A stretch of 64,000 nucleotides of DNA from Streptomyces sp. NBC_01231 (GTDB lineage Bacteria > Actinomycetota > Actinomycetes > Streptomycetales > Streptomycetaceae): NCBI GenBank assembly GCA_035999765.1, contig CP108521.1:3906001-3970000 (forward strand). Reading direction: 5' to 3'. The notes below the pieces were generated by a model that made no database searches, was not told the origin of the DNA, and worked only from the letters and a program-made list of their open reading frames with translations. Of this stretch, positions 9,045-18,744 are shown one piece after another (the stretch's first letter is position 1; every line of letters starts with the position of its first letter). The position numbers and the translations under genes were made by a program.

Positions 9045-10000
9045 CTGCCCAGGGACTCCCCATGCCCGTACCGGCACCGAACCTGCCCGCGCGCGTACGC
9101 ATCCACGAGGTCGGTGCCCGCGACGGCCTTCAGAACGAGAAGGCGACCGTCCCCACGGAGGTCAAGGCGGAGTTCGTCCACCGGCTTGCCGACGCGGGGC
9201 TGACGACGATCGAGGCCACCAGCTTCGTCCACCCGCGGTGGGTGCCCCAACTGGCCGATGCGGAGCAGCTGTTCCCGCTGGTCAGCGAGTTGCCCGTGGA
9301 TCTGCCGGTGCTCGTGCCGAATGATCGCGGCCTGGACCGGGCGCTCACCCTCGGCGCCACCCGGGTGGCCGTCTTCGCCAGTGCGACGGAGTCCTTCGCC
9401 AAGGCCAACCTCAACCGGACGCTCGACGAGTCGCTGGCCGTGTTCGAGCCCGTGGTGGCCCGCGCCAAGGACGAGGGCGCCCATGTGCGCGGCTATGTCT
9501 CCATGTGCTTCGGCGACCCCTGGGAGGGACCGGTCCCCGTCCACCAGGTCGTCCGGGTGTGCGCGGCGCTGCGGGACATGGGCTGCGACGAACTGAGCCT
9601 CGGCGACACGATCGGGGTCGCGACCCCGGGTCATGTCCTCGAACTCCTCTCCGCGCTCAACGAGGAGGGCGTGCCGACCGACGTCCTCGGCGTGCACTTC
9701 CACGACACCTACGGCCAGGCCCTGGCCAACACCCACGCGGCCCTGCAGCACGGGGTCAGCACGGTCGACGCCTCCGCCGGAGGTCTCGGCGGCTGCCCGT
9801 TCGCCAGGTCCGCCACCGGCAACCTTGCCACCGAAGACCTCGTGTGGATGCTTCAGGGGCTCGGCATCGACACCGGTGTCGACCTCGGCCGTCTCGTCGC
9901 CACAAGCCTGTGGATGGCCGACCGGCTGGGCCGACCCAGCCCTTCCCGCACCGTCCGCGCCCTGTCCCACGAGGACCCCGAAAGCCGCAAGGAGCAGTGA
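9041..10000 (+). CDS. hmgL: Hydroxymethylglutaryl-CoA lyase
   Basis: Cleaves HMG-CoA to acetoacetate and acetyl-CoA, the last step of leucine catabolism. The 319-residue TIM-barrel protein shows the DRE-TIM opening VGARDGLQNEK, the substrate-pocket motif SVHP-like ATSFVHP, the metal-binding VHFHDTYGQALAN, and the family signature GLGGCPFARSATGN with the essential Cys. Start ATG overlaps the accA1 stop, so translation is coupled. Followed after 5 bp by acdH. Confidence 0.95.
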   Translation: MTAQGLPMPVPAPNLPARVRIHEVGARDGLQNEKATVPTEVKAEFVHRLADAGLTTIEATSFVHPRWVPQLADAEQLFPLVSELPVDLPVLVPNDRGLDRALTLGATRVAVFASATESFAKANLNRTLDESLAVFEPVVARAKDEGAHVRGYVSMCFGDPWEGPVPVHQVVRVCAALRDMGCDELSLGDTIGVATPGHVLELLSALNEEGVPTDVLGVHFHDTYGQALANTHAALQHGVSTVDASAGGLGGCPFARSATGNLATEDLVWMLQGLGIDTGVDLGRLVATSLWMADRLGRPSPSRTVRALSHEDPESRKEQ

Positions 10001-10005
10001 CCGTC

Positions 10006-11166
10006 ATGGACCACCGTCTCTCCCCCGAACTGGAAGAACTCCGCCGTACCGTCGAGGAGTTCGCGCACGACGTGGTGGCGCCGAAGATCGGCGACTTCTA
10101 CGAGCGGCACGAGTTCCCGTACGAGATCGTCCGCGAGATGGGCCGCATGGGGCTGTTCGGGCTGCCGTTCCCGGAGGAGTACGGCGGCATGGGCGGCGAC
10201 TACCTGGCCCTCGGTATCGCGCTGGAGGAACTGGCGCGGGTGGACTCGTCGGTGGCGATCACCCTGGAGGCGGGCGTCTCGCTGGGCGCGATGCCGCTCC
10301 ATCTCTTCGGCACCGAGGCCCAGAAGCGGGAGTGGCTGCCCCGCCTGTGCTCCGGCGAGATGCTGGGCGCGTTCGGTCTGACCGAGCCGGACGGCGGCTC
10401 GGACGCGGGGGCGACGCGGACGACGGCCCGGCTCGACCCGGAGACCGACGAATGGGTGATCAACGGCACCAAGTGCTTCATCACCAACTCGGGCACGGAC
10501 ATCACGGGCCTGGTCACGGTCACCGCGGTGACCGGCCGCAAGGCGGACGGCAGGCCGCGGATCTCCGCGATCATCGTGCCGTCGGGCACGCCCGGCTTCA
10601 CCGTCGCCGCGCCCTACTCCAAGGTCGGCTGGAACGCCTCGGACACCCGCGAGTTGTCCTTCTCCGACGTACGGGTCCCCGCGGCGAACCTGCTGGGCGA
10701 GGAGGGCCGCGGCTACGCCCAGTTCCTGCACATCCTGGACGAGGGCCGGATCGCCATCGCGGCCCTGGCGACGGGCCTGGCGCAGGGCTGCGTGGACGAG
10801 TCGCTGAAGTACGCGAAGGAACGCGAGGCCTTTGGCCGGCCGATCGGCGCCAACCAGGCCATCCAGTTCAAGCTCGCCGACATGGAGATGCGGGCCCACA
10901 CCGCGCGTCTCGCCTGGCGCGACGCGGCCTCCCGCCTGGTGAACGGCGACCCCTTCAAGAAGGAGGCCGCCCTCGCCAAGCTCCACTCCTCGACCATCGC
11001 CGTGGACAACGCCCGCGACGCCACCCAGATCCACGGCGGCTACGGCTTCATGAACGAGTACCCGGTCGCCCGTATGTGGCGCGACTCCAAGATCCTCGAG
11101 ATCGGCGAGGGCACGAGCGAGGTCCAGCGGATGCTGATCGCGCGGGAGTTGGGGCTGGCGGGCTGA
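10006..11166 (+). CDS. acdH: Acyl-CoA dehydrogenase (AcdH/isovaleryl-CoA type)
   Basis: FAD-dependent dehydrogenase of 386 residues ending the leucine/acyl-CoA operon. Family motifs: FGLPFPEEYGGMGGDY, LTEPDGGSDAGATRTTA, NGTKCFITNSGTDI, YAKEREAFGRPIGANQAIQF, IHGGYGFMNEYPVARMWRD and IGEGTSEVQRMLIAREL. The operon context predicts isovaleryl-CoA or another branched short-chain substrate. AAGGAG at 9989-9994 fits ATG 10006 (11 bp spacing) better than the GTG at 9997, which would overlap the hmgL stop. Confidence 0.92.
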   Translation: MDHRLSPELEELRRTVEEFAHDVVAPKIGDFYERHEFPYEIVREMGRMGLFGLPFPEEYGGMGGDYLALGIALEELARVDSSVAITLEAGVSLGAMPLHLFGTEAQKREWLPRLCSGEMLGAFGLTEPDGGSDAGATRTTARLDPETDEWVINGTKCFITNSGTDITGLVTVTAVTGRKADGRPRISAIIVPSGTPGFTVAAPYSKVGWNASDTRELSFSDVRVPAANLLGEEGRGYAQFLHILDEGRIAIAALATGLAQGCVDESLKYAKEREAFGRPIGANQAIQFKLADMEMRAHTARLAWRDAASRLVNGDPFKKEAALAKLHSSTIAVDNARDATQIHGGYGFMNEYPVARMWRDSKILEIGEGTSEVQRMLIARELGLAG

Positions 11167-11277
11167 TTCCGGTCGTCGGCCCGCGCCCGCCGTTTCCGCG
11201 GACAACAGCGTGCCGGCGACTGTCGGGAGGCGGCCGCCGAGCCTGGTCGGCCGCCCAGTCTTGTCCGCTGCCCGGCC

Positions 11278-13206
11278 CTACCGCCCCAACCGCCGCCGCA
11301 GTCGCCGGATCCGGCGGTTGTCGGCGACCGCGTCCCGGAACCGACGCCCGGTGCCGGCCTGGTACGCCGGGCCTTCCAGACGCAGCAGGGAGCCGTCACG
11401 GACGACGGCGTACGCGACCGGGGTGTCCGCCTTCGGGAAGGTGACCGTGTGGCGTCCGGCCGGGAGCTTGATGCGGGTGGGGAGGCGTAATCGTGCCGTT
11501 CCGTCGGCTCCGGGGGCCAGTTCGGCCTCGACCGTCAGGGTGGACACGGTGAGCCGGACGGGAAGCGGGGCGCCCCCCGCGGAGGCCATGTAGGGCAGCC
11601 CGAGCGACCGCCGGGCACGCGCGGTGTTCGCGGAGACGACACCGTCCGTGTCGGGCCCGAGTCTTCGCAGGCGCTGGTCCAGGTCGAGGGCGAGCTGACC
11701 CTTGCCTTTGGTCCAGTACGGGAGGGCGAGCCGCCCGCCGGACAGCGCCGGGCCCGCGGCCGGGCCGCCCGCAGTGCCGTCGCCGGTCACACGGACCATC
11801 CGGTCGACGCCCAGCAGTTGGACGTGCGCCCACACGTCGTGGACCCCGCGCTTCAGCGGCCGGCCGCCTGCCAGCCGCTCCGGGTCGAGGCGCAGCCGCC
11901 CGGACACGACGAGCCGCGACCGCCCCTCCGTGAGCGGCTCCAGCCGCACCTCCGGGTCACCCTCCGGGTACCACCAGTCCTCCCGGTCCCGGTCCTTCAC
12001 CACCAGCTCCGCGGACACCCGCCGGAACGGATCGGGAACCTCCCAGCCGTCCTCAGTCCCCGGCACCCCGTCCAGCAGCTCCGGGTCCAGCCACCACGTC
12101 CCGTCCCGCTCGACGAGGGCCAGCGGTTCGCCGTCCCCGCGCAGCAGCTCCAGGGTGACGTCGGCGACCAGGCAGCCGTCCTCCCACCGCGGCTCGCCGA
12201 CCTCGCCGCGTACCGTCACGTCACGGACGCGCTCCGCCAGCGCCACCGCCCCGTCGAAGTCGCCGCGTTCCAGCAGTGCGGCCCGCAGCCGGGACACCGC
12301 GGGCAGGCCCTCCCGCACGGCGGCCGGGAACTCCTCCCGCGCCACCTCCCGGGCCGCCTCGAAGCGCTGCCGCTGTTCGGCCGGGTCCTCGCGCAGGATC
12401 TCGGGCTCACGGGTCCGGGAGAGGATCTCCACGTGGTAGAGGCGGTGCAGCAGCCGGTTCTGCAACGCGTCGATGTCGTCGGAAGGGGTGGTGCCGTCCT
12501 TGATCTGGCGGACGATGGTGCGAAGGTTGGGCCAGAACCCGTGCCGGGGGTTGAACCGGTGCCGGGTGTTGTTGCCGCCGTCGTCACGCTTCATCCAGTA
12601 GTAACAGGGGTAGTCGGCGAGGATCGAGATCCGTTCGGCCTTCAGGTAGGCGGCGCTGACGAAGGCCAGGTCCTCCATGATCCACGGCCCCTCCGGAAAC
12701 CCCAGGCCGTGTAACTCCACGAACGCCCGCCGGAACATCTTGTGCGGCGACAAGCTCTGCATCAGCTCGTCGTTCTCAATCGTGCAGGCGTCCACCGTGT
12801 GCCGGAACAGCCGCCGGGGCCGCGCCATGTTGGTGGACATCTTGCCGATCACCACGTCGGCGTCGTTGCGCCGCGCGTGCTCGTACAGCCGCTCCAGGGC
12901 CTCGGGCCCGAGCGTGTCGTCATGGTCGACGAACTGGATGTACTCCCCCTTGGCATGCCGCATGCCGAGGTTGCGCGGCGCACCAGGCCACCCCGAGTTC
13001 GCCATGGTGTGCACCTGGACGTTCGGATGCCCGGCCGCGATCTTCTCCAGCCGGCCCGGCGTGTCGTCCGTCGACCCGTCGTCGACGTAGATCACCTCGT
13101 ACTCGTCGGCGGGCAGGCTCTGGTCCAGCAGCGACGGCGCGCAATCGTCAATGTAATTCCCGGTGTTGTAGACGGGGACGATCACGCTGACCTTGATTCT
13201 CGGCAT
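11278..13206 (-). CDS. GT2 glycosyltransferase with large C-terminal beta domain
   Basis: A 642-residue protein. The N-terminal 230 residues form a GT-A/GT2 domain: VSVIVPVYNTGNYIDDC, YVDDGSTDDTPGRL, NLGMRHAKGEYIQFVDHDD with the DxD-type metal site, and GPWIMEDLAFVSAAY. The rest is rich in beta-strand patterns and basic residues, with no membrane segments. Such proteins occur in teichoic-acid and surface polymer synthesis in actinomycetes, but the acceptor is unknown. It is transcribed towards the acdH end and divergent from desE; the 164 bp between it and desE hold an iron box that belongs to desE. Confidence 0.85.
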   Translation of the reverse strand: MPRIKVSVIVPVYNTGNYIDDCAPSLLDQSLPADEYEVIYVDDGSTDDTPGRLEKIAAGHPNVQVHTMANSGWPGAPRNLGMRHAKGEYIQFVDHDDTLGPEALERLYEHARRNDADVVIGKMSTNMARPRRLFRHTVDACTIENDELMQSLSPHKMFRRAFVELHGLGFPEGPWIMEDLAFVSAAYLKAERISILADYPCYYWMKRDDGGNNTRHRFNPRHGFWPNLRTIVRQIKDGTTPSDDIDALQNRLLHRLYHVEILSRTREPEILREDPAEQRQRFEAAREVAREEFPAAVREGLPAVSRLRAALLERGDFDGAVALAERVRDVTVRGEVGEPRWEDGCLVADVTLELLRGDGEPLALVERDGTWWLDPELLDGVPGTEDGWEVPDPFRRVSAELVVKDRDREDWWYPEGDPEVRLEPLTEGRSRLVVSGRLRLDPERLAGGRPLKRGVHDVWAHVQLLGVDRMVRVTGDGTAGGPAAGPALSGGRLALPYWTKGKGQLALDLDQRLRRLGPDTDGVVSANTARARRSLGLPYMASAGGAPLPVRLTVSTLTVEAELAPGADGTARLRLPTRIKLPAGRHTVTFPKADTPVAYAVVRDGSLLRLEGPAYQAGTGRRFRDAVADNRRIRRLRRRLGR

Positions 13207-13284
13207 TTGACGGACTTTACCGGTGTGCCGGGTATCGCTCCCCGCGAATCGGGAACAGGGGCCGGGTGCCCCCTGGACAAAATA

Positions 13285-13303
13285 GAAGGTTAGGCTAACC
13301 TAA
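13285..13303. promoter_or_regulatory. Iron box (DmdR1/IdeR-type operator) upstream of desE
   Basis: The 19-bp stretch matches the Streptomyces iron box TTAGGTTAGGCTAACCTAA at 17 of 19 positions; only the first two bases differ. It is a near-perfect palindrome, 68 bp before desE. Predicts repression by iron-loaded DmdR. Confidence 0.9.
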
Positions 13304-13370
13304 TCCTGATTCCGCCACCCATCGTTGGCGCGTACCCAGTTGCCCCGTACGTACGAAAGCAGACCCACCC

Positions 13371-14417
13371 ATGCCGAACGCCAGAACCGCCAACCTCTCC
13401 CGTCGCGGCCTGATCGCCACCGGCGGCGCGCTCGGACTCGGCGCCCTCCTGGCCGCCTGCGGCGAGAGCGACTCGGAGAGCGGCGGCTCGGACTCGACGA
13501 CGCCCGCCAAGGCCTCCGGCCCCTGGTCGTTCAAGGACGACCGCGGTACGACGGTGAAGCTGGACGAGGTCCCGACGAAGATAGTCGCCTTCACCGGTGT
13601 CGCCGCCGCCCTCTTCGACTATGGCATCGAGGTCAAGGGCGTGTTCGGCCCGACCACGACGAAGGACGGCAAGGCCGACGTCCAGGCCGGCGACATGGAC
13701 GTCAGCAAGCTGACGGTCTTCGGGAACGCGTGGGACCAGTTCAACATCGAGAAGTACGCGGTCTTCGCACCCCAGGTCCTGATCACCACCACCTTCGACG
13801 ACGCCGGCACCCTCTGGTACGTACCCGAGAAGTCGAAGGACAAGATCGCCAAGCTGGCCCCGAGCGTCGCCGTCTCCGTCTACGACCGACAGTTGACCAA
13901 GCCGCTCACGCGCATGTGGGAGCTGGCCGAGTCGCTCGGCGCGGACATGAAGGCCGCCAAGGTCACTGACGCCAAGAAGCGTTTCGAGGCCGCATCGGAG
14001 CGGCTGCGCAAGGCCGCCAAGGCCCGGCCCGAGATCAAGGTGCTGGCGGGTTCCGCCGCCGACGCCTCGTTCTACGTCTCCGGCACCAACCTCTCCATCG
14101 ACCTGGAGTACTTCAAGGCCCTCGGCGTGAACTTCGTCGAGCCCCCGGAGTCCGCCAAGAAGGCGACCGGCGGCTGGTACGAGACGCTGAGCTGGGAGAA
14201 CGTCGACAAGTACCCCGCCGACATCATCATGATGGACGACCGCACCGCGACCATCCAGCCGGCCGACATCACCGAGGCCACCTGGAAGAAGCTCCCCGCG
14301 GTCAAGGCCGGCCAGGTCATCGCGCGTTCCCCCGAGCCGATCCTGTCGTACGACAAGTGCGTGCCGATGGTCGAGAACCTCGCGAAGGCCATCGAGGACG
14401 CGAAGAAGGTCAGCTGA
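13371..14417 (+). CDS. desE: Ferrioxamine-binding lipoprotein of an ABC importer
   Basis: Extracellular siderophore-binding protein, 348 residues. The N-terminus has a twin-arginine-like stretch (SRRGLI) and a lipobox LLAAC with Cys30 as the lipidation site, followed by a Ser/Gly/Asp-rich tether. The mature part is a periplasmic-binding fold of the ferric-siderophore class (DDRGTTVKLDEVPTKIVAF, PQVLITTTFDDAG, PADIIMMDDR). Position directly before desF and desABCD and the iron box identify it as DesE, the ferrioxamine receptor known in S. coelicolor. No permease or ATPase gene is present here. Confidence 0.93.
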   Translation: MPNARTANLSRRGLIATGGALGLGALLAACGESDSESGGSDSTTPAKASGPWSFKDDRGTTVKLDEVPTKIVAFTGVAAALFDYGIEVKGVFGPTTTKDGKADVQAGDMDVSKLTVFGNAWDQFNIEKYAVFAPQVLITTTFDDAGTLWYVPEKSKDKIAKLAPSVAVSVYDRQLTKPLTRMWELAESLGADMKAAKVTDAKKRFEAASERLRKAAKARPEIKVLAGSAADASFYVSGTNLSIDLEYFKALGVNFVEPPESAKKATGGWYETLSWENVDKYPADIIMMDDRTATIQPADITEATWKKLPAVKAGQVIARSPEPILSYDKCVPMVENLAKAIEDAKKVS

Positions 14418-14464
14418 CCCGCGCATCTGCCCGAGCACGACTTCCTGACCCTCAGGAGCTCTCC

Positions 14465-15298
14465 ATGACGACGGCCGTAGCCGCCCCGTTCCGTTTCTTC
14501 TCCCTCCAGGTCGTACGGACGAGGCGGCTCGGTCCGTCCCTGGTCCGGGTGACCTTCGGCGGGGAGGATCTGCACGCCTTCTTCTCCGACGGGCGGGACC
14601 AGTCCCTGTCGCTGTTCCTCCCGCACCCGGGCCAGCCGGAGCCCGTGGTCCCGATCGAACTCGGGGACGGCTGGTGGCAGGCGTGGCGTGAACTCCCGGA
14701 CGACGTACGGGCCGTGATGCGCTCGTACACGCTCCGGGCGCTGCGACGCGATCCCGACGAGATCGACATCGACTTCGTGCTGCACACTCCGGCCGGCCCG
14801 GCCTCCGCGTGGGCCGCGCGGGCCGCCGCCGGGGACCGGATCCTGCTGCTCGGTCCGGCGATCGCGGACAACCGGGCGATCCGTTTCCGGCCGCCCGTGG
14901 ACACCGACCTGGTGGTCGTCTGGGGCGACGAGAGCGCCGTCCCGGCCGCCTGTGCCATCGTCGAGTCACTGCCGGCCGGCACCCGCGCCCGGGTCTGGCT
15001 GGAGGTGCCGCACGCCGCCGATGTGCAGGACCTGGTGACCGAGGCGGACGCCGAGATCACCTGGCTGGTGCGGGACGCGCAGGGCACCGAGGGGTCCCCC
15101 ATGGCCCTCGGCGCCCTGCGCGACGCCCAACTCCCGTACGCCGAGCGCCCGTACGTCTGGATCGCGGGCGAGTCCGGGTGCGTGAAGGAGCTGCGTCGGC
15201 ACTTCGTGCGGGAGCGGGGGATCGACCGGCGCAGTGTGACGTTCGTCGGCTACTGGCGCCCGGGTCTGTCGGAGGAGCAGCTGCGCGAGCGGGAGTGA
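14465..15298 (+). CDS. desF: Siderophore-interacting protein (ferric-siderophore reductase type)
   Basis: A 277-residue flavin reductase-like protein expected to release iron from imported ferrioxamine. It shows the FAD-binding half with [20 protein letters not shown] and a NAD(P)H-binding half ending [18 protein letters not shown] and [10 protein letters not shown], both typical of siderophore-interacting proteins. CAGGAG precedes ATG 14465. It lies 47 bp after desE on the same strand, so the iron box before desE probably controls both; it is followed by a second iron box before desA. Confidence 0.92.
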   Translation: MTTAVAAPFRFFSLQVVRTRRLGPSLVRVTFGGEDLHAFFSDGRDQSLSLFLPHPGQPEPVVPIELGDGWWQAWRELPDDVRAVMRSYTLRALRRDPDEIDIDFVLHTPAGPASAWAARAAAGDRILLLGPAIADNRAIRFRPPVDTDLVVVWGDESAVPAACAIVESLPAGTRARVWLEVPHAADVQDLVTEADAEITWLVRDAQGTEGSPMALGALRDAQLPYAERPYVWIAGESGCVKELRRHFVRERGIDRRSVTFVGYWRPGLSEEQLRERE

Positions 15299-15382
15299 TC
15301 CGTCCAGGGACGCATGCACGGCGCCGGGCCGGGTCCGAAGTGACGGCGGTCACGGAAGGGGTGGGGTTTCGCCCAATACAAC

Positions 15383-15401
15383 TTTGGTTAGGCTAACCTA
15401 A
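15383..15401. promoter_or_regulatory. Iron box upstream of desABCD
   Basis: Matches TTAGGTTAGGCTAACCTAA at 18 of 19 positions (third base T). It lies 64 bp before desA and explains iron-repressed transcription of the biosynthetic operon. Confidence 0.93.
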
Positions 15402-15465
15402 GTTGAAGCCGAGGCCCCGCCCTGCTCCCCCGCCCCCACGGACCGTCCCCACCGGAGGACCCGCA

Positions 15466-16932
15466 ATGCGCTCGCACCTGCTCAACGACACGACCGCGGA
15501 GCACTACCGTCGCTCCGCGACCGAAGGAATCGAGCGGGTGGCGGCCAAACTCGCCACCACCTCCCGTCCGTTCACCGGCGTCACGGTCGACGCCCTCTCC
15601 TCCCGCATCGACGAGATCGACCTCGACCGTCCGCTGCACGACACCACCGCGGTGCTCGACGAACTGGAGGACGTCTACCTCCGGGACGCGGTCTACTTCC
15701 ACCACCCCCGCTACCTCGCCCACCTCAACTGCCCGGTCGTCATCCCGGCCGTGCTCGGCGAGGCGATCCTCTCCGCCGTCAACTCCTCCGTGGACACCTG
15801 GGACCAGTCGGCCGGCGGCACGCTCATCGAGCGCAAGCTCATCGACTGGACGACCGCGCGCATCGGGCTCGGGCCTAACGCCGACGGTGTGTTCACCTCC
15901 GGCGGCACCCAGTCCAACCTCCAGGCGCTGCTGCTCGCCCGTGAGGAGGCCAAGCCGGGGCGGGAAGGGCGGGAAGCGGCGGACTCCTTCTCCCGACTGC
16001 GCGTCTTCGCCTCCGAGGTCAGCCACTTCAGCGTGAAGAAGTCCGCGAAACTGCTGGGCCTGAGCCAGGACGCCGTCGTGTCGATCCCCGTCGGCGAGGA
16101 CAAGCGCATGCAGACCGTCGCGCTCGCCCAGGAGCTGGAGCGCTGCGTGCGGGACGGCCTCACGCCCATGGCCGTCGTCGCCACCGCCGGCACCACCGAC
16201 TTCGGCTCCATCGACCCGCTGCCGGAGATCGCCGAACTGTGCGACCAGTACGGCGTGTGGATGCACGTCGACGCCGCCTACGGCTGCGGACTGCTCGCCT
16301 CCGTGAAGCACCGGGACCGTATCGACGGCATCGAGCGCGCCGACTCGGTCACCGTCGACTACCACAAGTCCTTCTTCCAGCCGGTGAGTTCGTCGGCCGT
16401 CCTGGTCCGGGACGCGAGCACCCTGCGGCACGCCACCTATCACGCGGAGTACCTCAACCCGCGCCGCATGGTGCACGAACGCATCCCCAACCAGGTCGAC
16501 AAGTCCCTCCAGACCACCCGTCGCTTCGACGCTCTCAAGCTGTGGATGACCCTGCGGGTGATGGGCGCCGACGGCATCGGGCAGCTCTTCGACGAGGTCT
16601 GCGACCTGGCGGTGGAGGGCTGGAAACTGCTGGCCGCCGACCCGCGCTTCGACGTCGTGGTCGAGCCGACCCTCTCCACCCTGGTCTTCCGCTACATCCC
16701 GGCCGCCGTCACCGATCCGTCCGAGATCGACCGCGCCAACCTGTACGCCCGCAAGGCCCTGTTCGCCTCCGGCGACGCGGTGGTCGCGGGCACCAAGGTG
16801 GGCGCCCGCCACTACCTGAAGTTCACCCTGCTCAATCCCGAGACGACGGTCGACGACATGGCCGCCGTACTCGACCTGATCGCCGGCCACGCCGAGCAGT
16901 ACCTGGGAGAGTCCCTTGACCGCGCGTCCTGA
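15466..16932 (+). CDS. desA: Lysine decarboxylase of desferrioxamine synthesis
   Basis: PLP-dependent group II decarboxylase (488 residues) converting L-lysine to cadaverine. Visible are the substrate/PLP motifs [43 protein letters not shown], and the PLP lysine in [19 protein letters not shown] 15466 is preceded by GGAGGA. An in-frame GC-rich extension upstream to 15403 lacks codon bias and carries no ribosome binding site. The gene overlaps desB by 17 bp, so the four biosynthesis genes are translationally coupled. Confidence 0.95.
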   Translation: MRSHLLNDTTAEHYRRSATEGIERVAAKLATTSRPFTGVTVDALSSRIDEIDLDRPLHDTTAVLDELEDVYLRDAVYFHHPRYLAHLNCPVVIPAVLGEAILSAVNSSVDTWDQSAGGTLIERKLIDWTTARIGLGPNADGVFTSGGTQSNLQALLLAREEAKPGREGREAADSFSRLRVFASEVSHFSVKKSAKLLGLSQDAVVSIPVGEDKRMQTVALAQELERCVRDGLTPMAVVATAGTTDFGSIDPLPEIAELCDQYGVWMHVDAAYGCGLLASVKHRDRIDGIERADSVTVDYHKSFFQPVSSSAVLVRDASTLRHATYHAEYLNPRRMVHERIPNQVDKSLQTTRRFDALKLWMTLRVMGADGIGQLFDEVCDLAVEGWKLLAADPRFDVVVEPTLSTLVFRYIPAAVTDPSEIDRANLYARKALFASGDAVVAGTKVGARHYLKFTLLNPETTVDDMAAVLDLIAGHAEQYLGESLDRAS

Positions 16933-18199
16933 AAACCCGACCGGAATCCATGACTTCGTGGGGATCGGGCTCGGTCCGTTCAATCTCGGTCTGGCCTGCC
17001 TCACCGAGCCCATCGACGAACTCGACGGCGTCTTCCTGGAGTCGAAGCCCGACTTCGAATGGCACTCCGGCATGTTCCTGGACGGCGCCCACCTCCAGAC
17101 CCCGTTCATGTCGGACCTGGTCACCCTCGCCGATCCGACCTCCCCGTACTCCTTCCTCAACTACCTGAAGGAGAAGGGCCGGCTGTACTCGTTCTACATC
17201 CGCGAGAACTTCTACCCGCTGCGCGTCGAGTACGACGACTACTGCCGCTGGGCCGCGAACAAACTGAGCAGCGTCCGCTTCGGCACGACGGTCTCGGACG
17301 TGACGTACGACGAGGGCGACGAGCTGTACGTCGTGCGGACCACGGCCGGTGACGTGTACCGCGCCCGCCACCTGGTCCTCGGCACCGGCACCCCGCCCTA
17401 TGTCCCGGAGGCCTGCCAGGGCCTGGGCGGCGACTTCGTCCACAACTCCCGCTATCGGGAGCACCGGGCGGAGCTCCAGCGCAAGGAGTCGATCACGCTG
17501 GTGGGCTCCGGACAGTCCGCCGCCGAGATCTACTACGACCTCCTCAGCGAGATCGACGTGCACGGCTACCGGCTGAACTGGGTCACCCGTTCCCCGCGCT
17601 TCTTCCCGCTGGAGTACACGAAACTCACGCTGGAGATGACCTCCCCGGAGTACGTCGACTACTTCCACGCGCTGCCGGAACAGACCCGCTACCGCCTCAC
17701 CAGCGAGCAGAAGGGCCTGTTCAAGGGCATCGACGGTGACCTCATCAACGAGATCTTCGACCTGCTGTACCAGAAGAACCTCGGCGGTCCGGTGCCCACC
17801 CGGCTGCTCACCAACTCGTCGCTGCACAGCGCCCGGTACGAGAACGGCACGTACACGCTGGGACTGCGCCACGAGGAGCAGGAGAAGGACTACGAGCTCG
17901 ACACCCAGGGCCTGGTCCTGGCCACCGGCTACAAATACGCCGAGCCCGCGTTCCTCAAGCCCGTCCGCGACCGGCTGCGCCACGACTCCCACGGCAACTA
18001 CGACATCGCCCGCAACTACGCGATCGACGTCACCGGCCGGGGCGTGTTCCTGCAGAACGCCGGCGTCCACACACACAGCATCACCAGCCCCGACCTGGGC
18101 ATGGGCGCGTACCGCAACAGCTACATCATCCGTGAGCTGACCGGCGGCGAGTACTACCCGGTCGAGAAGTCCATCGCGTTCCAGGAGTTCGCCGTATGA
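16916..18199 (+). CDS. desB: Cadaverine N-monooxygenase
   Basis: FAD- and NADPH-dependent N-hydroxylation of cadaverine. The 427-residue protein has the FAD motif [12 protein letters not shown] near the N-terminus, [18 protein letters not shown], the NADPH motif [16 protein letters not shown], and the C-terminal [13 protein letters not shown] stretch typical of the lysine/ornithine N-monooxygenases. The start appears to be a TTG at 16916 (GGGAGA 7 bp upstream) inside the desA 3' end, a rarer start codon. Ends in an ATGA overlap with desC. Confidence 0.94.
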   Translation: MTARPENPTGIHDFVGIGLGPFNLGLACLTEPIDELDGVFLESKPDFEWHSGMFLDGAHLQTPFMSDLVTLADPTSPYSFLNYLKEKGRLYSFYIRENFYPLRVEYDDYCRWAANKLSSVRFGTTVSDVTYDEGDELYVVRTTAGDVYRARHLVLGTGTPPYVPEACQGLGGDFVHNSRYREHRAELQRKESITLVGSGQSAAEIYYDLLSEIDVHGYRLNWVTRSPRFFPLEYTKLTLEMTSPEYVDYFHALPEQTRYRLTSEQKGLFKGIDGDLINEIFDLLYQKNLGGPVPTRLLTNSSLHSARYENGTYTLGLRHEEQEKDYELDTQGLVLATGYKYAEPAFLKPVRDRLRHDSHGNYDIARNYAIDVTGRGVFLQNAGVHTHSITSPDLGMGAYRNSYIIRELTGGEYYPVEKSIAFQEFAV

Positions 18200-18744
18200 C
18201 CTTCGCCTTCCGCCCCGTCGACCCCCTGAAGGACGCCGAGCTCCTGCATTCCTGGCTCACCCACCCCAAGGCGGCCTACTGGATGATGCAGGACGCGAAA
18301 CTGGTGGACATCGAGCGGGCCTACATGGAGATCACGGCCGATGAGCACCAGCACGCGCTGCTCGGGCTCCAGGACGGCGAACCGGCCTTCCTGATGGAGT
18401 ACTACGACCCCCGGCACCGCGAACTGGTCGGCCTGTACGAGCCGTTGCCCGGTGACGTCGGGATGCACTTCCTGGCGCCTGCCACCGACCGGCCCGTGCA
18501 CGGATTCACCAAGTCGGTCATCACCGCCGTGATGGCCCGCCTCTTCGAGGACCCGGCGACCGAGCGGGTCGTCGTCGAGCCGGACGTGTCCAACAAGGCC
18601 GTCCACGCCCTGAACGAAGCCGTCGGGTTCGTGCCCGCGCGCGAGATCCAGAAGCCGGAGAAGAAGGCGTTGCTGAGCTTCTGCACCCGAGAGCAATTCT
18701 TCGAGAAGAAGCCCAGCCTTCTCGCGACGGGGGTGTCCGCATGA
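18196..18744 (+). CDS. desC: N-hydroxycadaverine acyltransferase
   Basis: GNAT-fold N-acyltransferase of 182 residues that acylates N-hydroxycadaverine with succinyl- or acetyl-CoA to give the hydroxamate. Motifs: [16 protein letters not shown] near the N-terminus, [16 protein letters not shown], and [24 protein letters not shown], as in the IucB/RhbD acyltransferase family. Start and stop both overlap neighbours by 4 bp (ATGA), showing strict operon coupling. Confidence 0.95.
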   Translation: MTFAFRPVDPLKDAELLHSWLTHPKAAYWMMQDAKLVDIERAYMEITADEHQHALLGLQDGEPAFLMEYYDPRHRELVGLYEPLPGDVGMHFLAPATDRPVHGFTKSVITAVMARLFEDPATERVVVEPDVSNKAVHALNEAVGFVPAREIQKPEKKALLSFCTREQFFEKKPSLLATGVSA